Assembly (NCBI GenBank): GCA_963669155.1 | Contig: OZ022595.1 | Span: forward strand, 2,305,705 to 2,369,704 | Direction of reading: 5' to 3' | Length of the DNA: 64,000 nucleotides | From: Arbacia lixula | Taxonomy: Eukaryota > Echinodermata > Echinoidea > Arbacioida > Arbaciidae | Shown here: positions 12,901 through 21,757 of the stretch, in pieces | Layout of the letters: every line of letters begins with the position of its first letter | Numbering within the stretch: position 1 is the stretch's first letter | Notes under the pieces: model-generated | The model's database searches: none | Seen by the model: the letters and a program-made list of their open reading frames with translations, nothing else | Told to the model about the DNA's origin: nothing | Made by a program: the position numbers and the translations under genes

Positions 12901-15090
12901 AATTATTTTTTTGTTTTTTGTTTTCATTGGGAAAAGGTACTATATAAGGATGGCGTATAATTACATGAAAGCACAGACTATAAAAAATGACCTTCAGCAT
13001 TTTCAGGTAACACTATCAACTAACACTCTTGGAACCCAACACTACACTGTACATATAATTATCTGCGTTAAAGTTTACACCCTCAAACATGTCAAAAGAA
13101 TGCTCTTCTGCATTTCAATACATGAAGTCATCAGTTTGTTAACCCTTTTTCGCCCCTAACAAAACGGTCTTTGGAATCTGTGTGTATTACTACTGAATGA
13201 ATGCAGATGTGGCACACAAAGACTTAACGTTATACAAGATATAAAGTTGGTTACCTTCACGATTTAATACAATTGATACGACGTAAGCCTCCCCCGTCAT
13301 CCTCAACGCGTCATTGAAATGGTATTTGATTCAATTACGTTGTTAGCAATATCTGTTTGACCATGAGATGCCCACATTGGCAGCGAATCGTGATCGGTAT
13401 AGAATGCCTCCTCGATCAGACTAATTAACCACACCCGTGTCCTCCAACAACCATGATTGTTTTCCCCTATGACAAACCAAGAGACATAATTCAATAGATT
13501 TGTGTCAATAATGCACACACATTCCATAGGGGAGCATTGTTGCAGGCACAAAAGGAGTAAAGATTTAATTTCGAGGTTTGTGCCGGGGTTTGCGAAAATG
13601 AATCCCCAAAAGCCGAGAAATACGATATATTACTGGATATACTGCCAATGTAATACGATGTGCTTGTCAACCTTCAGTATTGTATAGTGCTTGAAAAGTA
13701 AAACCCACGCATAGTATCCTGATTGCATTATCAAAAGCGCGATTCGACTTCATTGATTATTTTCATATTCAGTTCATAACGACATAATATGTTCGTGTAC
13801 CAGCTTGTAAATGTTGTAATTATACTATAACAGCTAGTCTAAATAAACTAATAGAAGACTGCGCGGGGGGGGGGGGGGGGGGGGGGGTGGCATAGGGACG
13901 GGGATATTTCCAAATATGAGTTGGATATTAACCCCTTGGATTAGTAATCCCGATAGGATTAAAGAGAATTAACCCCCTTTTAGTCTTAAGATTGACTGGG
14001 TGCAATATTTGGAAGGAAGCAGACATTTTGGTTCGTATTTTTATTGTCAAGATACGTGCTCTCTACCTATTAATCAATTTACTTCAAAATTCTTCTTCTC
14101 TCTCCCTTTGTTGTTGTTGATGACGTTTGTTTCTCGCCTTACTGCTGTCCTCTTTGCTCTAATTCTGATTTGATATTTTCTGATTCCTTGTCTTTGTTCT
14201 TGTTCTAGCCTCTCTTCTTCCTCCTCGTCACATTCCTCTTCTTTGAAGATGTCTTTATTGCCTTTGTCATATTCGTCCTCCTCTTCGTTCGCCATTCTTC
14301 TGTATGGTATTCTTCCTTCATTCCACTTCCCGTTCACATACTTAGCTTATCACACAGCCTCACATGAAATCAAATCAGCCCGGTTCCTACTCTGATATCA
14401 TCAGAGATTTATGAGCATACTGGTATGTCAACAGTCTGGCACACAGTCTTTTATGTCGATCGTTTCGTACGATAATTGCCAATAAAATATTGTCATTATG
14501 TCTTGACAATCTGTGAGCCATGATGTGGGTCACACGAAGGTTCGATTGCTTGCGACCGACGCCAGACCTCAGGTACATCGTACGGGTAGAGCCTTTAGGT
14601 AACGCCAGTACTAGGGGTTAAAAGAACTATTGGCACTTTTGAAAAATAATTACAAACCAGTTTCAACTCAAATCGAGTTGAGATTGAAACATCAAACAGT
14701 CAAAGCAGTCATTTTTTAAGACAGGTTTTGTGATAATCCTTGGAATGTGTAAAAAGATTTCCACTTTTGGACAATTTTGGACCTCAAAAATTGAAGCGCC
14801 ATTTACACTGTCCAGCAAAAACCGCGATTTTCTACGATCTCGATCTTTGAGAATTCGCGGTGTTTGCTGGACCGTGTAAATGGCGCTAGAGTACAATGAA
14901 GAAATGAGGGAAATGAAATGCCAGAAACACAATAATTATTCTATAACGCTTTTCTATACCACCCCGTTTTCACTACAGGCTTACCTTCGTTGTATTACGG
15001 CATTTGTGGGTATCTGCGAAGAGTCCAGTTCCGTTCTCACACTGGTTGACATCCATTGACAGTAGGTCTAGATCCACAGTTACCAGACCC
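4164..15090 (-). CDS. GPR158/GPR179-like (metabotropic glycine receptor family) class C GPCR, 3' eight exons, 5' partial
   Basis: Spliced minus-strand gene. Exons in transcript order: 15090-14985, 11851-11471, 8010-7832, 7508-7267, 6854-6716, 6103-5998, 5528-5361, 4469-4164. The joined frame stays open for 541 codons to a TGA at 4166-4164, and phases match at every junction. The predicted protein has the end of the Cache region (VDLDLLSMDVNQC, DTHKC), a Cys-rich linker (YECQCK, then CRPCREGCETC), seven hydrophobic segments, the family signatures YFEP, KIYR, FLFLL..YLCYAVR, FHETRY and the TM7 end FIPK, and the post-TM7 motif ELKRLYTQLELYK followed by NPHL. These are hallmarks of GPR158/GPR179 and Drosophila Smog, plasma-membrane receptors that lack the Venus-flytrap domain of other class C receptors. 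Mammalian GPR158 binds glycine through its Cache domain and recruits RGS7-Gbeta5; whether this protein does so is inference. The tail is about 100 aa after the last splice, much shorter than in vertebrate GPR158/179, and shows no CPWE repeats. The start codon, signal peptide and most of the Cache domain are missing. Confidence 0.9.
4801..4862. repeat. (TG)n microsatellite
   Basis: Imperfect (GT)n of about 60 bp in the last receptor intron. Confidence 0.9.
4865..5043 (+). mobile_element. LINE 3' UTR fragment with (AAATA)n tail
   Basis: GGCTCTCTTGAAAAGCAGACCCTCTGGCTCTGAATGAGACTACCCTGTAAATG... ending AAATAAAACTTGAATAAATAAATAAATAAG. Resembles L2/CR1 3' ends (compare the 12.6 kb fragment on the other strand). 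Lies within the last receptor intron, antisense to the gene. Confidence 0.6.
5361..5528 (-). CDS. GPR158-like exon: juxtamembrane cytoplasmic tail
   Basis: Acceptor CTTCTTCGATAG, donor CCGG|GTGGGT, 56 codons, phase 0/0. It encodes a polar Asn/Ser-rich tail (LIVLHKLLHNEEFRERVNSR ... NADDVR). The terminal DDVR joins directly to EELKRLYTQ of the next exon, reconstituting the conserved D-x-x-R-x-E-L-K motif of the family. The first half has no obvious counterpart in vertebrate GPR158. Confidence 0.82.
5584..5682. repeat. (CTAT)n microsatellite
   Basis: About 100 bp of (CTAT)n in the intron between 5528 and 5998. Confidence 0.95.
5860..5943. repeat. (TC)n microsatellite
   Basis: About 80 bp of (TC)n, ending 55 bp past the donor of the TM7 exon on the minus strand, where it reads (GA)n. 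Confidence 0.95.
5998..6103 (-). CDS. GPR158-like exon: TM7
   Basis: Acceptor TTTATTTGTCCAG, donor AAG|GTCAGT. One base plus 35 codons. It encodes the ECL3/TM7 block beginning PPDWTFLMTFIHSQ and ending VSIIFIPK. The end of a GGGCCC-type MITE lies only about 24-55 nt upstream of this acceptor. Confidence 0.92.
6127..6158 (-). mobile_element. GGGCCC-type MITE (MITE-A) terminal fragment at a splice acceptor
   Basis: On the minus strand: AGGGCCCTGTTGCATAAAAC then TTACCACGCATTGAT, identical in type to the termini at 10665 and 15563. Its inner edge lies about 24 nt upstream of the acceptor of the TM7 exon of the receptor gene. Confidence 0.65.
6716..6854 (-). CDS. GPR158-like exon: TM5-TM6
   Basis: Acceptor TCTGTGCAG, donor CTAAG|GTAAG. 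Two bases, 45 codons and two bases. It encodes TM5 (EFLFLLFAIYLCYAVR), the ICL3 signature FHETRY, and TM6 (YNETILSVFLHVLR). The FHE.RY intracellular motif is highly characteristic of GPR158/179. Confidence 0.93.
7267..7508 (-). CDS. GPR158-like exon: ICL2, TM4 and ECL2
   Basis: Acceptor CATCCAACAG, donor GTCA|GTAAGT. One base, 80 codons and one base. It encodes ICL2 (FQTRSATR), TM4 (WLLLIILVLSGYLAAWTTF), and ECL2 with the conserved cysteine and WDY (YACAVRWWDYVIDV), which lead into TM5. Confidence 0.92.
7832..8010 (-). CDS. GPR158-like exon: TM2-TM3
   Basis: Acceptor GATTCGATAG before 8010; 59 codons plus two bases. It encodes TM2 (MLVVVLIGAFVLYAELIAMY), the YFEP motif, the ECL1/TM3 cysteine (CALTC), and TM3 ending VLKIYR. 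The best-fitting donor is ACAG|GCTAGT, a GC-type site; using it restores an ungapped family alignment (KIYR-KLAIFQTRSATR) and the required phase. GT dinucleotides a few bases downstream give the wrong phase. Confidence 0.88.
8189..8580. repeat. Interspersed repeat D, copy 1 (interrupted by a MITE)
   Basis: TTTTGAGAAATAATTTGAAATC...CAGTTTCAATTCA...GTCAAAG..GTCATTTTTTTAGAGACAGG, TTTTGTGAT and, beyond the inserted MITE, TTTGGACAAATTTGGATCTG match copy 2 at 14.61-14.79 kb. Family not recognised; no open frame. Confidence 0.65.
8380..8545. mobile_element. 166 bp TA-flanked MITE (GTGYCATTCTCATTGGGCTT family)
   Basis: Left GTGTCATTCTCATTGGGCTT, right reversed GTGCCATTCTCATTGGGCTT; TA on both sides (8378-8379, 8546-8547). 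Inner arms continue AGAAAAATTACAAAG / AGAAAAATCGCGAAG. It sits inside repeat D; the paralogous copy of repeat D at 14.76 kb is uninterrupted at this point. Confidence 0.8.
8915..9394. mobile_element. MITE-B, full palindromic copy with TTAA flanks
   Basis: 480 bp. Left TTAAGGGATGGTTCACCCTGAA; right, reversed, TTAAAGGTATCGTTCACCCTAAA. Long inverted arms contain GGATAAGAAAGCTATG and its complement CATAACTTTCTTATCC, and the GCGAGGAGC / GAGCACCTCGC core. TTAA target duplications are typical of piggyBac and Kolobok superfamilies; no coding capacity. Confidence 0.8.
9473..9765 (-). mobile_element. LINE 3' end with (TTATC)n tail, minus strand
   Basis: (AAGAT)n at 9473-9505 followed by CATCAACTCTATCGACCCCC and TCTCGGGGTATGAGAG. 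Read on the minus strand this is a non-LTR 3' UTR ending TTGATGAAATCTTA(TTATC)n. No coding part remains. Confidence 0.55.
9871..10192. repeat. (GA)n and G-run purine tract
   Basis: Two (GA)n/G-run blocks (9871-10020 and 10120-10192) split by about 100 bp of unique sequence. Spurious Arg/Glu and Leu/Ser frames cross it. Confidence 0.95.
10665..10816. mobile_element. MITE-A copy in receptor intron
   Basis: About 152 bp. Left AAGGCCATGCTGCATAAAAC followed by TTATCATTAGTGGTAAC; right, reversed, AAGCCTCGTTGCATAAAACT followed by TACGATTGATG. Inner TGGTAACTACCATGGTAAC repeats the family motif. Confidence 0.75.
11267..11421. mobile_element. MITE-A subfamily copy, strong palindrome
   Basis: Arms AGGTTTTCAATTATTGTAAC plus TTACCATCCATAGTAACTACC pair almost perfectly with GGTAGCTACCATTGATGGTAA plus GTTACAATAATTGAAAACCT. 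The left end still shows GGCCCTGTGGCAT, the family terminus; relative to the other copies both arms carry the same ~20 bp addition. It lies 50 bp 3' of an exon boundary (11471) on the transcribed strand. Confidence 0.8.
11471..11851 (-). CDS. GPR158-like exon: Cys-rich EGF-like linker and TM1
   Basis: Acceptor CCTTTGTCAG, donor AAG|GTACGT; 127 codons, phase 0 at both ends. It opens with CVPISGMGF and YECQCK, passes a Ser-rich insert and two sequons (NKS, NGT), then the cysteine module DFDCRPCREGCETCVDNSPC, and ends with TM1 (ILSMQALCMLLTVGLVVVIL) and a basic intracellular end RNRTAK. The cysteine spacing is that of the linker joining Cache and membrane domains in this family. The Ser-rich insert between the two cysteine blocks differs from the vertebrate sequence. 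Confidence 0.92.
12572..12705 (-). mobile_element. LINE 3' UTR fragment, minus strand
   Basis: On the minus strand: GCGCCTCCAGAGAGAACAGTGCC...CTGAGGCTACCCTAAATAAGTAAATGAATGAAC, a 3' terminus of the same type as 4865-5043. It lies outside the mapped receptor exons, in an intron. Confidence 0.55.
13138..13230. mobile_element. Small TTAA-type MITE (TTAACCCTTTGTGTGCC family)
   Basis: GTTAACCCTTTTTCGCCCC at the left and GATGTGGCACACAAAGACTTAA at the right, with CTGTGTGTATTACTACTGAATGAAT inside. About 95 bp, TTAA at both ends. Confidence 0.6.
13863..13887. repeat. Poly(G) run
   Basis: About 24 consecutive G within an intron of the receptor gene (C on the transcribed-sense strand). Confidence 0.9.
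14609..14890. repeat. Interspersed repeat D, copy 2
   Basis: Matches copy 1 over TTTTGAAAAATAATTACAAACC..CAGTTTCAACTCA..GTCATTTTTTAAGACAGG and TTTTGGACAATTTTGGACCTC. It carries its own hairpin insert at 14795-14887 where copy 1 has none. Confidence 0.6.
14795..14887. mobile_element. 93 bp hairpin MITE, miRNA-precursor-like
   Basis: AGCGCCATTTACACTGTCCA pairs with TGGACCGTGTAAATGGCGCT, and the stem runs on through GCAAAAACCGCGA / TCGCGGTGTTTGC. The outer 33 bp have about two mismatches; the loop is near 14840. It lies inside the receptor intron, about 100 bp 3' of the 14985-15090 exon in transcript order. Confidence 0.7.
14985..15090 (-). CDS. GPR158-like exon: end of Cache-domain region
   Basis: Acceptor CTCTTTGTAG just above 15090, donor GAAG|GTAAG at 14984. 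One base completes a codon from the missing upstream exon, then 35 codons follow, ending in phase 0. It encodes GLVTVDLDLLSMDVNQC and DTHKC, matching the strand that closes the extracellular Cache domain and the first linker cysteines in the GPR158 family. The upstream exon must end two bases into a codon whose third base is G (AGG or CGG, Arg, would fit the family). Confidence 0.88.
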
Positions 15091-15562
15091 CTACAAAGAG
15101 GCAAAGAAAGACAAACGATTAGATGGCGGATATCTATATTACAACACGTGCAATATTTCATTTGATTTCATTATTAGTTCCGCTAGACTTCCAATGCATC
15201 AAATAAGAATACAATAGTGGATATATCAATCAACACATAGTGCAGATCTTCTAAAACATTAATAAAACATAAATGAATGTAGAAGAAATATCGGGCTATT
15301 TATGATAAACCGAAGCTTGACGGAATGAAAGCCCATATAATATGCGTGAAAAATTACAATGCAACTCACAAGTTTAGATCAACCAAATTATATGTAATTG
15401 CAACGCAATAAGTATACATTTTGTCATTCATTTATAATCCACAGATATGTACGAAATATTGTTATCTGTTATGAGGATGAGAGTTATGAGAAGAGTTCTT
15501 GTGAAATAGTACGTGTATTAATGGTATATATTCTCCGTTATTATATCTGGTACAATAGACCT

Positions 15563-15721
15563 GGGCCCTGTTGCATAAAACTCACCATTGATGGTAACTT
15601 TGCAATCAATGACAACTTCTGTGGAAACCTTGAATTTGATTGGTTGTCCAGTGATGTCACCATGGTAGTTACCATTGATGACAGATTTAGCATTAATGGT
15701 AGGGTTTATGCAACGGGACCC
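15563..15721. mobile_element. MITE-A copy
   Basis: 159 bp. Left GGGCCCTGTTGCATAAAACT; right, reversed, GGGTCCCGTTGCATAAACCC. The ATTGATGGTAAC motif recurs inside. Confidence 0.8.
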
Positions 15722-15750
15722 AGCTCGTACGTTACACCATGGTCGGACAA

Positions 15751-16128
15751 TCTACTGAATAAATATTACTAGAATGGGGACTGTGATTACTTCATGAAAC
15801 TGTCTTTGGATGATGGATGTAAAGACATTTTACAGTGTGCCCAGAACAACAATAGAAACAGGTAGAATGTTCTTTCACTACCTTCTCAGAGCTGAATAGC
15901 TGTTTTCATACATGCATGATAATAAGTTGAAATGCTGTTCACTATCTAATGAATGAATCTACTGAATAAATATTACTAGAATGCGGACTGTGATTACTTC
16001 ATGAAGCTGTTTTTAGATGATGGTGTAAAGACATTTTACAGTGTGCCCAAAACAACAATAGGAACAGGTAGAATGTTCTTTCACTACCAACTCAGAGATG
16101 AATAGCTGTTTACTAATCTAATGAATTT
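15751..16128. repeat. 207 bp tandem duplication
   Basis: TCTACTGAATAAATATTACTAGAATG starts at 15751 and again at 15958. Shared blocks include GTAAAGACATTTTACAGTGTGCCC and AACAGGTAGAATGTTCTTTC. The second copy is internally shorter. A few mismatches, so moderately recent. Confidence 0.85.
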
Positions 16129-17097
16129 CCATTTTTTCTGCGAGGAATTCCATTGACGCGAGATCATTGTCCACCAGCAATAATCTGTTCATGCGCGGCT
16201 TATTGCGATGCATAATCATTTACTATTTTATGTAGTGCGTTTCCTGTTATTGCCAATGTTAACTTGGTAATACTAAATACGATTCTGCTGTTTCACTTGC
16301 ATGGTAGATGGGGAGACACTGATATTCCTTCTACGTTTGTGTAGAACGATGTTGTGTGTCTGTGTTTTTTTGGTTTGCAGCCTTTATATGTACAATATTG
16401 CATGCATGGATACGTTAACATAGGTTTTTAGTTACTCTAAACTTATTGTATTATAGTACATGTTATTATAACATTTATATTTTTGTTGAATTTTACAATA
16501 TTGTACTTGCTTAACCACTTTTGGTATCTTTATAGAATGACCTTAAATCATATTTTTTTTTTAAAAGATACTGTGCCCGCATGATCTATTTCCCATTGCT
16601 CAAAGGGTGCTGGTTTTACATAATCACCAGGCTTGAATATTTCATACAACCGTTTATTTGCGGAAACGATCAACATTGATGGAGTAGAGTTTGCAGTGAA
16701 AGTATTGCATCGAATTTTGTGAGATGCGGACCGTTATCTTGAATTGTTGTGAGTGCTTTCCATATCGGGCCCATTGTCCCCGAGGGCCGTTTTGTACTCA
16801 TTTGTCGCCATCTGGCTCGAGCATTAAACCAGCCAAACGAGAGATGGCGAGTGCAAGATAAAACGAGAGAGGATACAGGTGCGTTCTCACTGGCTTTTAA
16901 GTTAAAATATATAATACTGCATGCCTAGATCGTAGTATAGCTTCTTAGAAAAACTCATTAAAAAAGGGTCTGGAAAGTGTTTGAGCCACCTATTTCTTTC
17001 ATTTATTTGAGACGTGTTTGTATCAAATGTATGCACCAGTCAGTTAGCTAATATCCTCCTCTGTACAATAACACAAATTTCGTAACAATCGGTTACA

Positions 17098-17117
17098 ACC
17101 CCCCCCCCCCCCCCCCC
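17098..17117. repeat. Poly(C) run
   Basis: About 19 consecutive C. Confidence 0.9.
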
Positions 17118-17801
17118 ACATCCCGCTCTGTTTTGCAGGTTGGTCTCAATCTGAAATTGACCAGTAATAACATAGACTCATCATACATGTATCATTATTT
17201 GGAAGCAGTCCTTTTTAAAAGGGATAAGATTCACGTTTCATCAAATTTGATTTAGGTGTATTAATGTATTGATTTTAATAACTTAATATTTGGAATCTAA
17301 GAAATGTATTAATTTTAAAGAGAACGTACAAAAAGAATTAACAATGACAAAAACGGAGTTTGCAAAAAGGATTGATTTATTATTTTTTTATAATATATTT
17401 CTATAATAATGTAATCCAATCAATAAACATATATTTGCTCCGATTTATGTTAATGGATTAAACCCCTCTTGGAAAGACCATGACGATAATCAAACTTGGA
17501 GTACACGTTAAAATCAATATTTCAAAACGATGTTATTAAACTAGAATTTGTGATAAGCACGAGGGAGAACAAATTATTACTATAATATTGCAATCAAGCC
17601 CAACCTTACGGCTGGGTAGATATCGCCATGTGCATTCATCTTAACGCGAGCAAAGCTACATCCTACGTGCACACCGGGCAGTGTTGGCTGAATGGTGTAA
17701 GTAAACCATTCGCAGAGAATGGAAATTATTCTGCTAACACAAATACAAAAAAAAAATCTCCTTTTCCTCAGATTTCTTCTCCATTAATAAAATATGTCAT
17801 G

Positions 17802-18433
17802 TACGTTGAGGCCAGGAGTTTACATACACCCAGGAAATTCAAGGAAAAGTTGACACTTGCCAAACGTCATAAAATTTCCTGTATCTTATAAAATATTTGT
17901 GCTATCATGTCGAATTTTATATCAAACAAATGAGTATTTATTTGCTATCATAAGCTGAAAAAATAGGTGTCATTTTCCCCAGAAAATCTTCATATTTTAG
18001 AAAAATTAAAAATTAAAACTTAACAAAAACATTTCACATTTGTGCTAGTTACTTCTCAACACAAGCATTTCAGATTACACTTTTGTGTTCAGTAGTAACA
18101 TATCATGATAGAAAATGTAATATATATATATATCATTAAATTTGACATTTATATATTTCTATGAAACGATGTTTGAAAATATAATAACAAACAATAGAAT
18201 GTATTTGACACGAATATTACTTTTTTCTTCAAAGAAAATTCCAACTGAAATATAATTTGATCCCAACGGCATTCCAAGCATGTGAAAAAACTTGATACGC
18301 TCTTTCATTTGATACCAAATTCGTCATGCAAGTATTTATATTTCTGAAGATATGGTAGATTTTACCATGTTTGGCACGTGAACAAATTTCACTGAATTCC
18401 ATGGGTGTATGTAAACTTTTGGCCTCAACTGTA
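17802..18433. mobile_element. Non-autonomous Tc1/mariner-type element with TA flanks
   Basis: 632 bp including TA at both ends. Left terminus TACGTTGAGGCC...GTTTACATACACCC; right terminus, read on the minus strand, TACAGTTGAGGCC...GTTTACATACACCC. This is the canonical Tc1-like terminus type (as in Sleeping Beauty-class elements). The similarity continues inward with shared blocks (TTGCCAAAC / GTGCCAAAC, CATAAAATTTCC / GGTAAAATCTACC). There is no transposase frame, so it is a MITE-like deletion derivative. Confidence 0.85.
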
Positions 18434-18464
18434 CCTGTGCACACAGGTAACTATAGGGAATAAG

Positions 18465-18576
18465 CACACACACACACACACACACATACACACATACACA
18501 CACACACACATACACACACACAGACATGCACGCGCGCACACACACACAGACACTCGCAAGCAGACACAGACACACG

Positions 18577-18607
<31 letters not shown>
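18465..18607. repeat. (CA)n microsatellite
   Basis: About 140 bp of (CA)n with GA and CG interruptions, starting 30 bp after the Tc1-like element. Confidence 0.95.
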
Positions 18608-19059
18608 CTGACCTTAAGCTCACCTTACATTGTTTACTCCTAAACATTCATGGCGAAACACTTGATGGACTTGATGAAATTAAGCATTTTATCTATTAAT
18701 GTCTCATTCGCCGTAGGGAAATACGGTACCTACATATTAAGCAGCCGTGAAAACAGCTCCACTTTCCATCTATGTCACCTCAGTCCCTAAGTTTCGTACA
18801 CTAAATTTAGTAAAGTGACTTGGAGTGGTGCATAATCGGGTCTCAGTGCGTGCTCTTTGTACGCGTATACGATACTAGTCGACGGAAACATTGTATGAGA
18901 CTGGTAACTGGTTGGGGTTTTATCGGTCGGTCGATGGCAGCCATGCTGTTCCACCGGCCAGCCTATTCTACGCCGACGACATAAATTACGCCGCTTTCTA
19001 CACTAATGGAATGTTATTGATTGCACGGGCTTGCCACTACGTCGAGGAGAGAGTAGAGA

Positions 19060-19336
19060 TACGGAGAGATGGGAGGACGAGTGAGATTGAGACGGGGACA
19101 GTCGGGGTGGGTGGGAGAGAGAGATGGGGTGAGGGAGAGAAGGGGGTGACAACGGAGGGGAGGAGGGAATGAGATACAAGAGAGAAAGAGAGAAAGATAG
19201 AGAGAGAAAGAGAGAGAGAGAGAGAGAGGGGGGGGGAGAGAAAGAGGGAAGGACAGAAATATGAGGGAGAAAGAGACAAAGAGAGGGGAATGAAGAGTAG
19301 TTGAGAGATGACGGGGGGGGGGGGGGGGAGGGGGGG
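19060..19336. repeat. (GA)n purine tract with G run
   Basis: GAGA-rich for about 250 bp, then a 15-18 bp G run (19313-19337). Confidence 0.9.
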
Positions 19337-19417
19337 CTCGTGAAAGGATACTTCATACTTGCGGTTATAAAGAAATATTCTTCCACTTTGAACGTCTCTT
19401 CATTCTGTTTCATTCGT

Positions 19418-19451
19418 TCTCTCTCTCTTCCTCTGTCTGTCTGTCTATCTG

Positions 19452-19528
<77 letters not shown>

Positions 19529-19532
19529 GAAA
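19418..19532. repeat. (TC)n-(CA)n compound microsatellite
   Basis: (CTGT)/(TC)n followed by (CA)11, then directly a MITE-B fragment. Confidence 0.95.
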
Positions 19533-19765
19533 CATATAAGTGAAGGTTTGATGAAGCTTTGATGAAAAGGAAAAGAAGTAATGATCTTTTAATATGTTGA
19601 TTTTGTGACGTCACGTGCGAGGTGCTCTCCCATATGTTGTGTAAAGAATGATTCCATAAATTGCTCTTGTTCTGTTTTAGACAACGGAATTATTATTTGT
19701 CATACAGGTTTGTGTGTTAAAACATATTCATAATGATGTTTAAAAAGCACATTACAAGAAGTGAA
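19530..19765. mobile_element. MITE-B left-half fragment
   Basis: Shares AAGGTTTGATGA and TTTTGTGACGTCACGTGCGAG...CCATATGTTGTG with other copies; starts directly at the end of a (CA)n tract, so it was truncated on the left by the microsatellite. Contains TGACGTCACGTG at 19606-19617. Confidence 0.65.
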
Positions 19766-20770
19766 ACATTCCGTCAGAATATGCATGATATTTATGATTT
19801 CTTATTCTGTGTTCATGCTATTCATTTTTCAATCATTTTTTCATTCTTTCTTTCTTTCGATTTTTTTCTTTCTTTCATTCATTATTCATTCCTAGGCTGA
19901 CTGATATTCATTTATCTTTATTTTTATATATACACACACGCATTCATACATACATTCTTTTGAAGGGAGGCGGGGGGGGGGGGGGGGTAGGGATTCACGG
20001 AATAAAGCCATATCTAATTTGAACACAATTCCCCTCCCCCCTTCCCCTCCGCCTGTTTTTAACGGACATGCACATAGCAGTTCCTTGATATTTCCGTTGC
20101 AGACGCACGCGTGCACTGCCAGACATTGTATTTGTAAGCAAGAGCAAATATTCCACACGAAACTTGCATTGTATCAATATACTAGTGCAAAGCCAGGCAC
20201 ACGTTTCTACAAACCGTGCTGATAGCAGAATCTAGAATACAGGCGATGACAAGTAACATGATTATATGAAATTGTCACGGAGTAGCGAATAAGCTAGAGC
20301 CTGAAAAGTATCCGTAGTCTAAAATATGCACCCGCGGTGAAATCGTACCGGGCTAGAGATGTATCAGCTCCTATATGGTTGGCGTATCGGGGCCGGTTTC
20401 ACGACGCGCTTACAACGCTAAGCTCGGCTCTACCGTCAAGGGGTAGGTCTGGAACGTTCATGATAACGGGCCCGTAACCATGGCGGAATGATGTTTGTTC
20501 CCCTGCTATCATCGGAGTCCAGATTATGTTTAACGTATACTATATTATAATTTTTAGACTGACTTCAAAAAAGAAATTGAACGGTGTTTATAGTATAAAA
20601 CAACACTTTATAAAAGACTTCACGACGAAGTTTTTTTTTTTGCATTTTTTTTGCATTTTTGCATTATTGTAGGTTGTGCAGTAAATGCTTCATTATTCTG
20701 AGTTATATGCATTATATTGTAAGAAGTAGCATTCACACGAATGTAACAACTGTAGGAATGGAATGAATGA

Positions 20771-21141
20771 ATGGAATACACTGTACTGGGAAGACAAAAA
20801 AGCCTTCAAAAGGTGATCGTGGGCAATCTTCTTGCCACTGGTCTTAAACTCGTGTATTGTCCCTTTTAGAAACTTTGCTGAAAGTTACTTGCCCTCAAAT
20901 GATCCACATTTCGAGTAATTAGTGATTAAATCACAAATCATGAGATTGTTCGGCCCGAACATTTTAAGGATTTGTGATTTAATCACTAATTACTCCAAAT
21001 ATGGATTGTTTGAATGGCAAATAACTTTCAGCAAGTTTCTAAAATAGATAATACATGAATTTGAGAATATTTGCAAGAAGATTGCTCACGATCATCTTTT
21101 GAAGACTTTTTTGTCTTCCCAGTACAGTATTTTCCCTTTAA
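20771..21141. mobile_element. MITE-C, 370 bp near-palindrome (GGGAATAYACTG family)
   Basis: Left GGAATACACTGTACTGGGAAGACAAAAAAGCC pairs with right GACTTTTTTGTCTTCCCAGTACAGTATTTTCCC. Inner arms also pair (GTAATTAGTGATTAAATCACAAATC against GATTTGTGATTTAATCACTAATTAC) around a short GTTCGGCCCGAAC centre. TTAA at the right end. No coding frame. Confidence 0.8.
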
Positions 21142-21238
21142 CAGTAATTGTTAGTCAGTAGGCATATTCTTCAGCACTGAATACATGAATAAACATGATG
21201 TGGAGTGTAAGATATTATCACATACGGTTTAATTTGTC

Positions 21239-21687
21239 TTAACTGGATAGTATACCCTGAAAATAAGTTGGTTTCAACAAAAGGATACATATGATATGAT
21301 CTCTTAAATTTTTGATTTTGTGACGTCACGTGCGAGGTGCTTTTCCATATGTTGTGTACATTTTTTTTTTTTTTTAGATAATATGCATTGGTTTAAAATA
21401 AAATGGAACATTTTACCTGTGCATTTGATACATCATTAGAAAAACGCTTTTACACACATACCTGGGTGGAAAAAAGAATCATTCCGTCGTCAAAAACAGA
21501 AAAAAGAACAATTTATGGAATTATTTTGTACAGAACATATGGGAGAGCACCTCACACGTGACGTCACAAAAATTAAAATTTCACAACTCTCTTATCCTTT
21601 GACGATTTTCGTTAAACCTTTATTCATATGTATCTTTTATGTTTCTGCTTTTATTGAAACCAACTTCAGGGTGAACTGTCCCTTTAA
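21239..21687. mobile_element. MITE-B, full palindromic copy with TTAA flanks
   Basis: 449 bp, TTAA at 21239-21242 and 21684-21687. Both arms carry a CRE/E-box composite: TGACGTCACGTG at 21321-21332 and its mirror CACGTGACGTCA at 21555-21566. The terminal block TATACCCTGAAAATAAGTTGG matches the 3' CCAACTTCAGGGTGAAC in reverse. Confidence 0.8.
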
Positions 21688-21757
21688 TTCCATGAAACAT
21701 AGAAAAGGTTCGCATATCTCTGCAAATCAATCGAGGAAATTACTTATCATCGCTTTA

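Noticed and set aside
18465..18607. CRISPR-like or structured repeat array
   Set aside because: The repeats are plain (CA)n in eukaryotic DNA with no spacers; no CRISPR arrays are present.
18891..19030. Plus-strand peptide (NWLGFYRSVDGS...) as a possible receptor Cache-domain exon
   Set aside because: Wrong strand for the receptor, no acceptor or donor at suitable phase, and it runs into (GA)n sequence.
19003..19614. Minus-strand frame of 203 codons rich in Ser/Leu/Pro
   Set aside because: It is the translation of (GA)n/(TC)n and G-run sequence plus MITE-B; no domain or codon pattern.
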